Assembly (NCBI GenBank): GCA_945910005.1
Contig: OX246741.1
Location: 47,646,239-47,710,238, forward strand
Direction: 5' to 3'
Source: Isoperla grammatica
Lineage: Eukaryota > Arthropoda > Insecta > Plecoptera > Perlodidae
DNA: 64,000 nucleotides
The position numbers were made by a program, and so were the translations under genes. Below the pieces are notes generated by a model. That model worked only from the letters and a program-made list of their open reading frames with translations. It had not been told where the DNA came from and did no database searches. The stretch's first letter is position 1, and each line of letters starts with the position of its first letter. This document shows positions 19,301-24,801 of this stretch, piece after piece.

Positions 19301-21507
19301 CACTAGTTGGCCAAAACGCCTCGGAATATTTATTTGTTTGTCTACTCGTCTCTATGTTTCCCAATGCAGCCTATCTACTTTCTCAGGTAAGCTGTCGACC
19401 TTCTGTACCTTTCCATTCATTGGAACATGTTCATTCATATTCTTAGTAGGGATGTAATAGGGTACACGGATCCAGAAATTAACCGAATCCATTTTTAGGA
19501 TTCAAATCTTATCGGGTAGTAGGCCTAATATATGTAAAACAAAAAAAACAAAAAATTATACGGCGATATTTCTGCGACTACTTTTCTTGAAGCTACAGAG
19601 AATTCCTGCTTGCGAGCGTGGCGAGCTGGTTAGTACGCGCTGTCATTACTGCGAGCAAGTTTTATGATGCCATATACACTCCTCTCCCCCACCCCCCGCG
19701 CGCAGCGGCTGCACAGAGCCCAACACCCGCACAGCGGCCGGCAGCTGACACGGGCAGAGAACGGCCTTCAACCACGTGGTTTCGGGGGGGGGGGGGGGGG
19801 GGGGGGGGGGGGTAACCAAGATAACATAATTTAGGCTTTCAGGATTCGGGTAACCCGGTTCCTGGAAGGTCTGGAACCGGATCCGAATTTTCCTACTCTA
19901 TGACCCCTAATTCTTAGTATCCATTATTAAATACAGTAAGTAGTAGGTACTTAGTGGTAGTTAAGAAGGCATATGTACAAGTAAGTAGGTAGCTTGTGCT
20001 GGTATATATATATAACTATGACAACGGAGATACAACACCAACTCACCTCAATGACTGTGCCCAAGTAGTATCGACCGTCTTTCTGCTGCAGCAGAACATC
20101 TTCCCCGTTACTAAAATCACTCGTTTCCGATGTGCTGTCTGGAACGACTGGGCCGTCCTCCGACTGTTGAACACAAATACAATTTTAACAATTGTAGGCT
20201 ATGCAGTTTTTTAACAAATACAACATTCAATAATTGTAAGCTATGTAGTTTTTAAAATTAAAATTTACATTTTATTAGTACAATCCCAAATTTGCAAAAC
20301 TTTATCAAAAAAAACACGAAAATTAGAAAAAAATCTATTTTATTTTTGCAATACTGTACATACAAACTCGGTCAAAACCGGCGTAAACATGTTGTACGGA
20401 CATAATGTCAAGTATTTCCATGTGCTTACCTTATTAAACTCTACTTGGAACTAATTAAATATATCACTGTCCATATTATTTTTCCAAAACAAACTGTGGA
20501 TGCTATGTACGGTCGTGGCCGATTTGTACTCATCCCAGCATTCGCTCTTCGTATGGTGGAAACCACGAAAACCACCATCAGGATGGAGAACTTCTTGAAA
20601 GTCTTCATTCTTCTTAGTTCAAAAATTTTCGTACTATCCTACATGTGTTCAAAATTATTGCTTTTTGCATCTCGATGTATATGTTCGGTTGGAGACCAAT
20701 TAGTTTAATACTGGCATAGAGTTTTCGCGGAACAATACCATTTGCTGATATAATTAATAACGGTACAACAGTTACACTATTCTGCTTCCACAGCCTTTTT
20801 ATTTCAATAGATAACCCCTTATATCTATTATTATTATTATTATTATTATTGTTTTATTGTTGCAATACATACAAAACTCGGTCAAAACCGGCGTAAACAT
20901 GTTGTACGTAAATGTCAAGTATTTCCATGTGTTTACATTATTTACCTTCCATGTGTCTACTAAGAACTAATTAAATATATCATTGTTCATATTATTTTTC
21001 CAAAACAAACTGTGGACGCTATGTGCGGTCGTGGCCGATTTGTACTCATCCCAGCATTCGCTCTTCGTATGGTGGAAACCACGAAAACCACCATCAGGAT
21101 GGAGAACTTCTTGAAGTCTTCATTCTTCTTAGTTCAAAAATTATTATTAGTAGAAAAAAATCGGCACGCTCGCCAAGTTTACGCAAAAATAAAATTTCTT
21201 AAAAAAGATGTCCGAATGGGTTAAAGCACAGGGGCCAACATCCATTTTTTGATATAACCTATAGTTGTCCCAAGACTACCTTACACATGCTTTCGTCACG
21301 GGCGACGGGTTCGTAGCCAATCCGCGATCGGTATTTGCGCGGGTGTGTCTCGGGCGGTTCGCTGGTTGGCTATGAGTGCCTCGCCTGTGACGAAAGCATA
21401 TGTAACGTAATCTTGGGCCAGGTATAGTTATGTCTTACCTTCTTTCGGGAAGTCACAAGTGACATTGCAAATGGGGTTATTTTAGATGGCGACGGAAGAA
21501 TATTCTC
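550..21507 (-). CDS. Polycomb-like protein (MTF2/PHF1/PHF19 family), multi-exon gene
   Basis: Accessory subunit of Polycomb repressive complex 2: the family recruits PRC2 to CpG-rich chromatin in the nucleus through Tudor, PHD and winged-helix domains and contacts SUZ12 through its C terminus. Exons, in transcription order: 21507-21439 (probable), 20163-20047, 18807-18385, 12671-12499, 11342-11147, 10569-10311 (or to 10299), 8610-8432, 1324-550. Every junction has usable splice signals and compatible phase (0,0,0,2,0,1,0). Domains appear in the family order: Tudor, PHD1, PHD2, extended homology/winged helix, linker, C-terminal MTF2 domain ending in QWEGPST and a stop at 552-550. The joined product is about 715 residues after allowing for one extra base in a G9 run at 754-762; vertebrate members are nearer 570-600. 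Introns total about 19 kb and are full of transposons. Which of the three vertebrate paralogues is closest cannot be told; a single invertebrate orthologue is expected. Confidence 0.93.
1565..1709. mobile_element. Short foldback MITE
   Basis: Arms of about 65 bp face each other: TTTACAGCTACGCGTTGCGA at the left and its complement, ending TAGCTGTAAA, at the right. The GC-rich arms also share a GAGCTCCAATCAGTGGCCGA segment with few mismatches. No ORF. It lies just downstream of the acceptor of the last Polycomb-like exon, in the intron. Confidence 0.7.
1776..2838 (+). mobile_element. Nonautonomous hAT-type element, copy 1
   Basis: The ends are TAGGGATGCAC...GTGCATCCCTA, and the flanks are a perfect 8-bp duplication ATTAAAGC (1768-1775 and 2839-2846), as expected for hAT transposition. 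The subterminal DNA is packed with ATCGAT/ATTATCGAT palindromes. The interior has poly-C runs, poly-A and a GC-rich core without an intact ORF. A second copy sits inverted at 17016-18067. Confidence 0.88.
2967..4640. mobile_element. Large foldback element with internal tandem repeats
   Basis: Two inverted arms (about 2967-3860 and 4020-4640) begin AGAGCCAGCAACATAAA and end with its complement. Each arm contains repeats of a roughly 280-bp unit marked by GGTTCCCCTCATAAGGTACA, three in the left arm and two in the right. The spacer (about 3860-4020) includes a poly-G tract. The short ORFs inside are shadows of the repeat. No clear target duplication is seen. Confidence 0.78.
4641..6533. other. 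Intronic AT-rich DNA, no confident gene
   Basis: 4660-4880 holds CGCGAAA/TTTCGCG-rich sequence resembling the ends of the hAT element at 13777-16635, probably a degraded relative. 5973-6179 (minus) contains a basic open frame starting [19 protein letters not shown] and reaching a donor-like AGACAG|GTAATT at 6058. It resembles no family I can name and could be an unrelated first exon or chance. Nothing else is supported. Confidence 0.35.
6534..7252 (+). mobile_element. TTAA-targeted nonautonomous DNA element, copy 1
   Basis: TIRs GGACAACACTGAAAATC...GATTTTCAGTGTTGTCCCGCC are flanked by TTAA at 6530-6533 and 7253-7256. The 719-bp body is AT-rich and non-coding. A near-identical copy lies inverted at 13021-13737 in another intron of the same gene. 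The TTAA target suits piggyBac- or Kolobok-type transposition; the superfamily is not resolved. Confidence 0.82.
7556..8425 (+). mobile_element. hAT MITE (TAGGGATG family), 3'-truncated and split by a second hAT MITE
   Basis: It starts TAGGGATGTCATAGGGTACC (once the insertion at 7572-8064 is removed) and then follows the 19447-19909 copy (GGATCCAGAAATT, CTTGAAGCTACAG, AACGGCCTTCAAC) down to about 8425. The right terminal sequence is missing, ending next to the donor of the Polycomb-like linker exon. Confidence 0.72.
7572..8056. mobile_element. hAT MITE with CAGGGTTGCC termini
   Basis: TIRs CAGGGTTGCCAC...GTGGCAACCCTG are flanked by a perfect 8-bp duplication TCATAGGG (7564-7571, 8057-8064). 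Subterminal copies of ATCCTTGA / AATCCTGAGAAA occur at both ends. It is 485 bp and non-coding, and it is inserted into the older MITE at 7556-8425. Confidence 0.87.
8432..8610 (-). CDS. Polycomb-like gene, Ser/Thr-rich linker exon
   Basis: A 179-nt exon (phase 1 in, 0 out) between a TTAGCAG acceptor and an AAAAG|GTGAGT donor encodes [14 protein letters not shown] and a low-complexity Ser/Thr-rich linker ending in LTMTTEK. The acceptor is a NAGNAG tandem (TAGCAG), so one codon may be optional. The exon is hemmed in by transposon relics: a hAT MITE remnant ends within about 10 bp of its donor, and a LINE 3' end begins about 40 bp before its acceptor. The linker is not a conserved domain; the assignment rests on frame continuity and splice sites. 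Confidence 0.75.
8650..8935 (+). pseudogene. LINE 3' end: reverse transcriptase C-terminal relic
   Basis: One frame reads [16 protein letters not shown] shifted frame continues [20 protein letters not shown] and [20 protein letters not shown], then a stop and an A-rich tail. The C-x2-C...C arrangement after a TGHD-type segment is typical of the end of non-LTR retrotransposon ORF2 proteins. At least one frameshift breaks it. Related tails occur at 9770-9890 and 48480-48570. Confidence 0.65.
9541..9713. mobile_element. Foldback MITE
   Basis: Inverted arms: ACTCGACTTTCGGGCATAGC at the left matches the complement of GGCTATACCCGAAAGCCCAG at the right, and both arms share AATCGACGCGGCTAT and CTTTAAAATGC. 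Non-coding, intronic. Confidence 0.65.
9766..9890 (+). pseudogene. LINE 3' tail fragment
   Basis: The frame [20 protein letters not shown] followed by a stop and a poly-A-like tail duplicates the end of the LINE relic at 8650-8935 (about 80 bp shared). It is 5'-truncated, as usual for LINE copies. Confidence 0.55.
10311..10569 (-). CDS. Polycomb-like gene, winged-helix exon 2
   Basis: The exon begins [20 protein letters not shown] after a TTATTTCAG acceptor and contains [20 protein letters not shown], matching the MTF2 segment SGKEIKKKKHLFGLR. The paired lysines (IKK) correspond to the W1-loop lysines that contact CpG DNA in mammalian paralogues, so DNA binding is probably kept. The 3' end is ambiguous: a GC donor (TCAG|GCAAGT, consensus for GC-AG introns) at 10310, or a GT donor (TCTG|GTACAG) at 10298. 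Both leave phase 1 and join the next exon in frame, differing by four codons. Confidence 0.9.
11147..11342 (-). CDS. Polycomb-like gene, extended-homology domain exon 1
   Basis: The 196-nt exon completes the Arg codon of PHD2 and encodes [20 protein letters not shown] followed by [20 protein letters not shown] and a KYYD..PYINSNW segment. It aligns with human MTF2 from FYTFICSVC through PLQWVDIAHLCLYNLSV to YINENW. This region is the start of the extended homology (winged-helix) domain that in mammalian paralogues binds unmethylated CpG DNA. The acceptor is CTTATAG at 11343 and the donor CCAAAG|GTAAGA at 11146, phase 0. Confidence 0.94.
11558..11977 (+). mobile_element. hAT MITE (TAGGGCTG family)
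   Basis: Ends TAGGGCTGAGTCG...CTCCCAGCCCTA are flanked by a perfect 8-bp duplication ATACAATC (11550-11557, 11978-11985). The 420-bp body carries CGTTTAAACG-type palindromes near its ends. A related partial copy is at 23130-23341 in the opposite orientation. Confidence 0.85.
11986..12498. other. Intronic AT-rich DNA
   Basis: Between the hAT MITE and the PHD2 exon. I see no gene, RNA or structured repeat here beyond AT-rich sequence with repeated GCATTTTGTAGC-like segments (two copies, about 12173 and 12370). Confidence 0.5.
12499..12671 (-). CDS. Polycomb-like gene, PHD2 exon
   Basis: Translation of the minus strand between the acceptor TCTCTTTCAG (ends 12672) and the donor ACAG|GTAAAC (12498) gives [20 protein letters not shown], then [20 protein letters not shown] and [18 protein letters not shown]. 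This is the second PHD finger of the family (human MTF2 has [20 protein letters not shown]). Length is 173 nt, phase 0 at the start and 2 at the end. No long open frame marks it on the minus strand; it was found by homology to the family. Confidence 0.94.
13021..13737 (-). mobile_element. TTAA-targeted nonautonomous DNA element, copy 2
   Basis: Inverted near-identical copy of 6534-7252: GGCGGGACAACACTGAAAAT at the left, the complementary end at the right, flanked by TTAA (13017-13020 and 13738-13741). 717 bp, non-coding. High similarity between the two copies implies fairly recent activity. Confidence 0.82.
14306..14629 (+). pseudogene. CGGBP1-like BED-type zinc-finger remnant with in-frame stop
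   Basis: The frame from ATG 14306 reads [20 protein letters not shown], then LFCK, a TGA stop at 14396-14398, and [24 protein letters not shown]. Reading through the stop gives a CxxC...H...H zinc finger resembling CGGBP1 (LFCTSCNVVLNH...DHLKSKTH). The stop falls inside the CxxC, where an aromatic or small residue is expected. A further stop ends the frame at 14627-14629. Homology is to the N-terminal DNA-binding half of CGGBP1-type hAT proteins. Confidence 0.7.
15697..15772 (-). repeat. tRNA-like segment (SINE head or tRNA pseudogene)
   Basis: The minus strand contains an A-box-like TTGGTCTAGTGGG and a B-box GGTTCGATTC at tRNA-like spacing. Between them is a hairpin CTGC-TTCCATT-GCAG that would place CCA in the anticodon position. 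Acceptor-stem pairing is poor, so a functional tRNA is unlikely; a tRNA-derived SINE head is more plausible. Confidence 0.45.
16170..16499 (+). pseudogene. CGGBP1-like C-terminal remnant of hAT protein
   Basis: The frame reads [20 protein letters not shown], then [20 protein letters not shown] and [20 protein letters not shown]. This aligns with human CGGBP1 (VKMCLEANIPLEKADHPAVRAFLSRHVKNGGSIP). No ATG starts it and the frame ends after an unrelated tail. It is the second half of the protein whose zinc-finger half lies at 14306-14629, separated by about 1.5 kb that may be an intron or later insertions. Confidence 0.72.
17016..18067 (-). mobile_element. Nonautonomous hAT-type element, copy 2
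   Basis: Inverted copy of 1776-2838 with TAGGGATGCAC...GTGCATCCCTA ends and a perfect 8-bp duplication ATCACAAT (17008-17015, 18068-18075). It keeps the same interior: ATCGAT-rich ends, poly-G/T runs and GC-rich core. 1052 bp. Confidence 0.88.
18385..18807 (-). CDS. Polycomb-like gene, Tudor end plus PHD1 exon
   Basis: This 141-codon exon (acceptor CCGCAG at 18808, donor AGC|GTGAGT at 18384) encodes the second half of the Tudor domain ([18 protein letters not shown]) and then a complete C4HC3 PHD finger starting at LCVICKK. The zinc ligands are spaced C-x2-C, C-x2-C, H-x4-C and C-x2-C, ending in WLCHRC. The segment [19 protein letters not shown] closely resembles human MTF2 PHD1. After the finger come a Lys-rich linker and an acidic run (HEEDDDDQ) leading to PHD2. 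An open frame continues upstream to 18975, but that part is intron. Confidence 0.95.
18997..19150. repeat. Tandem duplication, 89-bp period
   Basis: Two copies begin CTTTAAGGTGAGCTAGCTGT at 18997 and 19086 and diverge by only a few bases. Intronic. Confidence 0.75.
19197..19446. repeat. Inverted repeat abutting a hAT MITE
   Basis: Arms of about 85 bp (19197-19277 and 19371-19455) share CTACTAAGAA, CCAATGAATG and CCTGAGAAAGTAGATA segments in opposite orientation. The right arm runs into the MITE that starts at 19447, and the left arm carries the complement of the MITE's first bases. Confidence 0.6.
19447..19909 (+). mobile_element. hAT MITE (TAGGGATG family), complete copy
   Basis: 463 bp with TAGGGATGTAATAGGGTAC...ACTCTATGACCCCTA ends and a perfect 8-bp duplication ATTCTTAG (19439-19446, 19910-19917). 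It contains a 27-base G run (about 19785-19811). Relatives: 7556-8425 and 23884-27233 (the latter interrupted). Confidence 0.83.
20047..20163 (-). CDS. Polycomb-like gene, Tudor exon (first half)
   Basis: The 117-nt exon (39 codons, phase 0 both ends) lies between a CAACAG acceptor and a GAG|GTGAGT donor. It encodes an acidic lead followed by [20 protein letters not shown], matching the family Tudor pattern (G-Q-D-V-L-A-R-W-T-D-G-L-x-Y-L-G-T-I). The fold core and the tyrosine of YYLG are present. The tryptophan of the human ARWTDG segment, part of the H3K36me3 aromatic cage, is glutamine here (LQQKDG). The domain is completed by the next exon ([12 protein letters not shown]). Confidence 0.92.
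20384..21144. repeat. Direct duplication in Polycomb-like intron 1
   Basis: Segments from about 20384-20625 and 20879-21144 repeat in the same order: TCGGTCAAAACCGGCGTAAA, then CCAAAACAAACTGTGG and the block GGTCGTGGCCGATTTGTACT to TTCTTAGTTCAAAAAT. A third partial copy of the first part is at 18087-18170. The copies share a short open frame but no recognisable protein. Confidence 0.7.
21269..21417. mobile_element. Foldback MITE
   Basis: Ends CCCAAGACTACCTTACACAT and the complement of TGTAACGTAATCTTGGG, with ATGCTTTCGTCAC/GTGACGAAAGCAT inside. GC-rich centre, no ORF. It lies just 5' (plus coordinates) of the probable first Polycomb-like exon's donor. Confidence 0.65.
21439..21507 (-). CDS. 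Polycomb-like gene, probable first coding exon
   Basis: On the minus strand an ATG at 21465-21463 opens the peptide MSLVTSRKK and runs to a strong donor (AAG|GTAAGA) at 21438, phase 0. This joins in frame to the Tudor exon that begins SEDGPVV. The frame stays open upstream of the ATG to a possible acceptor at 21508 (or 21517), giving [14 protein letters not shown] before the Met. A short basic, Ser/Thr-rich stretch before the Tudor domain fits family N termini. There is no conserved motif in it, so the assignment rests on splice signals, frame and position; the true start could lie further upstream. Confidence 0.45.
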
Positions 21508-21564
21508 CTTAGCACACTAAAAAAGAAGAACGGACTCGGGTTAGGTGAGGGCAAACCATTTTAA

Positions 21565-22027
21565 AAATACATATGCACACCTTACAAGCAAGGAGGGCTA
21601 AGGTTCCTGAAATACATATGCACACCTTACAAGCAAGGAGGGCTAATGTTCCTGAAATACTTACGCACACCTTACAAGCAAGGAGGGCTTATGTTCCTGA
21701 AATACATATGCACACCTTACAAGCAAGGAGGGCTAATGTTCCTGAAATACATATGCACACCTTACAAGCAAGGAGGGCTTATGTTCTGTCAGAAATACAT
21801 ATGCACACCTTACAAGCAAGGAGGGCTTATGTTCCTGAAATACATATGCACACCTTACAAGCAAGGAGGGCTAATGTTCCTGAAATACATATGCACACCT
21901 TACAAGCAAGGAGGGCTAAGGTTCCTGAAATACATGTGCACACCTTACAAGCAAGGAGGGCTAGGCCTAATGCTCCTGAAATACATATGCACACCTTACA
22001 AGCAAGGAGGGCTAATGTTCCTGAAAT
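21565..22027. repeat. 45-bp minisatellite, about 10 copies
   Basis: The unit, starting CATATGCACACCTTACAAGC, repeats about ten times with few changes. Because 45 is a multiple of three, both strands stay open and produce spurious repetitive ORFs (HMHTLQARRANVPEI and similar). One unit has a short insertion (near 21787) and one an extra AGGCCTA (near 21963). Confidence 0.93.
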
Positions 22028-22372
22028 CCACCCCAAAAATATATTATTGAGAAAAAGATAAAAGCACACAGTCACACACACACACACACCAGGAACAGAT
22101 CCAGGGGAGGGCTGGTAGGGGCGATTACCCCACCGCAATCCTTGAAAATATTAATCGTAGGAAGATTTTGCAGCAAAATCAAATTTTATCTTCTAGAAAT
22201 TATAAATAAATACATGAATGGCGATTTGATAATTTACGCGATCATGATTTTATTTGTATGTGTAATGACGTAGTGTAGGACAGACTACACTTGGCACTAA
22301 ACTGAAGGAAGTGACCGATAAAATGCCAGGCGGCATAGACAGAAATGAAAGGGATGGATGCATATCCCTACT

Positions 22373-22497
22373 GGGCTGCGATTCTGTAAGGATAACAAGA
22401 GACTCTTGATATGTTAATTGTTGTATCCCCTAACCACGAGATAGCGAATGATATCTCGATAACAAGAGTCTTGGTATCCTTACAGAATCGCGGCCCT
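22373..22497. mobile_element. Foldback MITE
   Basis: GGGCTGCGATTCTGTAAGGA faces the complement of TCCTTACAGAATCGCGGCCC, with CAAGAGACTCTT-like inner arms. Non-coding. Confidence 0.6.
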
Positions 22498-22865
22498 GGG
22501 CGGCTAGATGCATGATGACTTTAAAAAAGCGATGAGGGCATAAAAAAACTCCCCAACAACATTTTATTTTCAATAGGCCCTACCAGAAGCTTATTTGAAT
22601 ACTAATTATGAAAACCATTTTGAAAATCACTTTGAAGGGATGTTTTACCTGTGTTACCGTGGCTGTGTTTTTGGCTGTTAGTGTGTTGGGGCGCATGATA
22701 TATTTAGTTATTTATTGTAGGCCGCTCGCTAGTGATAGGAATTGTTTTATTTATATAAAGTTTGGTATAGTAAAGGTATATAAACTTTATATAAATAAAA
22801 TGTGTGTAAGACATGAATACAAAATAAATAAAAATAAATAAATTCAAAGTTGTTCTGAATCGGCT

Positions 22866-23060
22866 TTGTTGATTCTGGCATTTGTCCGCAGGTGTTCGCA
22901 CTGTCCAATCACTGATTCATATGTTTCGTATTTGAAATATCGATCTTTGATTGGTTATCGCTCACTCGTCGATGGTGTTCGGAGCCTACAGGGTTGGTTT
23001 AGACACTTTAAATTAAAGTCCCCCACTGCAAATCAGTTTAATTACTGAGTGGGTAGACTC
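22866..23060. repeat. Dispersed repeat of about 190 bp, copy 1
   Basis: It runs from TGTCCGCAGGTGTTCGCACT to CTGAGTGGGTAGACTCTAAA. An inverted, similar copy occurs at about 37775-37965, and part of it at 23525-23620. No ORF; function unknown. Confidence 0.65.
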
Positions 23061-23129
23061 TAAATGTGAATTTATTTTATTTTTTATTTTATTTAAACAA
23101 GAAACTGGATACTATAATGCTATGCCTAC

Positions 23130-23341
23130 TAGGGCTGGGAGAAAACGGTTAATTCTGTAAACGTTTATTTTTCTGAATTTTTCGCGTTGAAACGTACCAC
23201 GTCCCTCCTGTTTGCAAAATGATAACAAATGAGTTGTAATGTTCGCAAAAAAAACATGTTCACCGAAATAACACGGGTGATTTATTAGCCTATATTCATT
23301 GTTGATTATATTCTCCACCGATGTGTCCAACTGGCCAGTCA
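23130..23341 (-). mobile_element. Partial hAT MITE (TAGGGCTG family)
   Basis: TAGGGCTGGGAGAAAACGGTTAA at the left matches the right end of the 11558-11977 element in inverted orientation, and similarity continues through the CATGTT..TTCG and TGATTTATTA segments. It is followed by an (AATA)n tract (about 23346-23390) where the other end is lost. Confidence 0.65.
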
Positions 23342-23344
23342 TTT

Positions 23345-23388
<44 letters not shown>

Positions 23389-24299
23389 ATCAGATTTAAA
23401 CGTGAACATTTATTTGCAATTAAGATGACTTGTCCACTCTGCTGTGATGCAGTCCTTATGGAAAAATGGGTTGTTGAAGGTGGAAAATGAAAACAATCTT
23501 AAATAAATAAATCATTCATATTTATAGTCTACCCACTCAGTCACATATAACTGATTTTCAGTGGGGGACTTTAACTTAAAAGGGACTGAGCCGACCCTGT
23601 AGGCTCCGAACAACATCGACAAGTAACCGACAAGGAATGACATTAAATGCGCTGTGCGTGCCAAGTCCGTAGCTTCTAAACATTCCATTGTTTCACAGCC
23701 TTCTGGGGGGCTCAGAAGGTAAAGCTCGACCTAGAGAGGGCCATGTCCCTAGCTCTATAGCCTAGGCACCGAGATTGGCCACTGATGGCGCTAGTGAAAA
23801 CGAATGAAGCGCTCAAAGTGGCAAAGTCGCGCAACAACCTGGTGAAGCGGCGTCGTTCTTCCTACGTCGATAAAGGCAAATTGTAGGGATGACATCGGGT
23901 ACCCGCCTCCAAATATTAACCCGGAGCCGTTTTTCGGGTCCACACACGTGACTCGACGGGGAACAGAACAGACGCGAACCGACTTGCATTCGTTACTGTT
24001 TGTTCTTTATTTAACATTCTGGTGAACATTCTGGCTAATAATTGTTCCATTACTATTTATTTTCCTTAAAATATCATGTTTTATGTACGTGCTTCTGTTG
24101 TGTATTGAGAAAAGTTTTTTTTACTCGACGTGATTACTGCAGGCGTATTCCAAAAGACTCACTGAGCGCGAGCGGGCGGCTTGCATATCATTTGTCCCTC
24201 GCCTTTGCTCCCCGCGCACTTCACAATGCCTAGCGAGGACCTTCAAATCAAGCCTACACATCGAAAAATACGTTTTCAGGTACCCGGGTACCTGGGTAA

Positions 24300-24493
24300 T
24301 GTTAGAAATACATATTTAAGATTTGAAATCGCCAAGGCGCTGAGCGGGTCAACAATAGTAACGACGCGGAGTCGGTTGTTATCTATGGCCTAGTGGGTCT
24401 GTATGATGGTGTTTTTTTTAAAGTAAATAAAGAAATATCGTAATCCTGACTGAGTGTATTATATTTTAAGTGAATCAAAGTTTCTTTTTAACA
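24300..24493 (+). repeat. 5' LTR of gypsy-like retrotransposon
   Basis: 194 bp beginning TGTTAGAAATACATATTTAA and ending TTTCTTTTTAACA (TG...CA). It appears identical to the 3' LTR at 26987-27180. GTAA precedes it (24296-24299) and follows the 3' LTR (27181-27184), a 4-bp target duplication. The next bases, TCAGAAGTGGGATA, are in the primer-binding-site position; I could not assign a tRNA. Confidence 0.92.
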
Positions 24494-24801
24494 TCAGAAG
24501 TGGGATATGGACTAATAATCCGCCGAAAAACGAAGTCGTCGGTCAAGATGCAAAACGTTGCAAAATACCACGTGTGAATCTTCTCCTCTTGCGTGCGCGT
24601 GAGGATACAAATATGTTTGTATAAAGGAAGACAATACGAACAATTACGTAAATTCAAACGTGAATTACAAACAATTGGGACAGAAACGAACACGTGTGAT
24701 ACCTAAATCTCAATTCTGTGCGCGTGAGGTAATAGTTAAACGAACTTTACGTAGCCTGTAATTAGTTCAATTCAAACGTGAATTACTAATTATAATTAAT
24801 C

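Noticed and set aside
21573..22138. Repetitive ORFs on both strands and a CRISPR-like look of regular repeats
   Set aside because: The 45-bp units are contiguous with no unique spacers, and openness follows from a period divisible by three. A eukaryotic minisatellite, not CRISPR or a gene.
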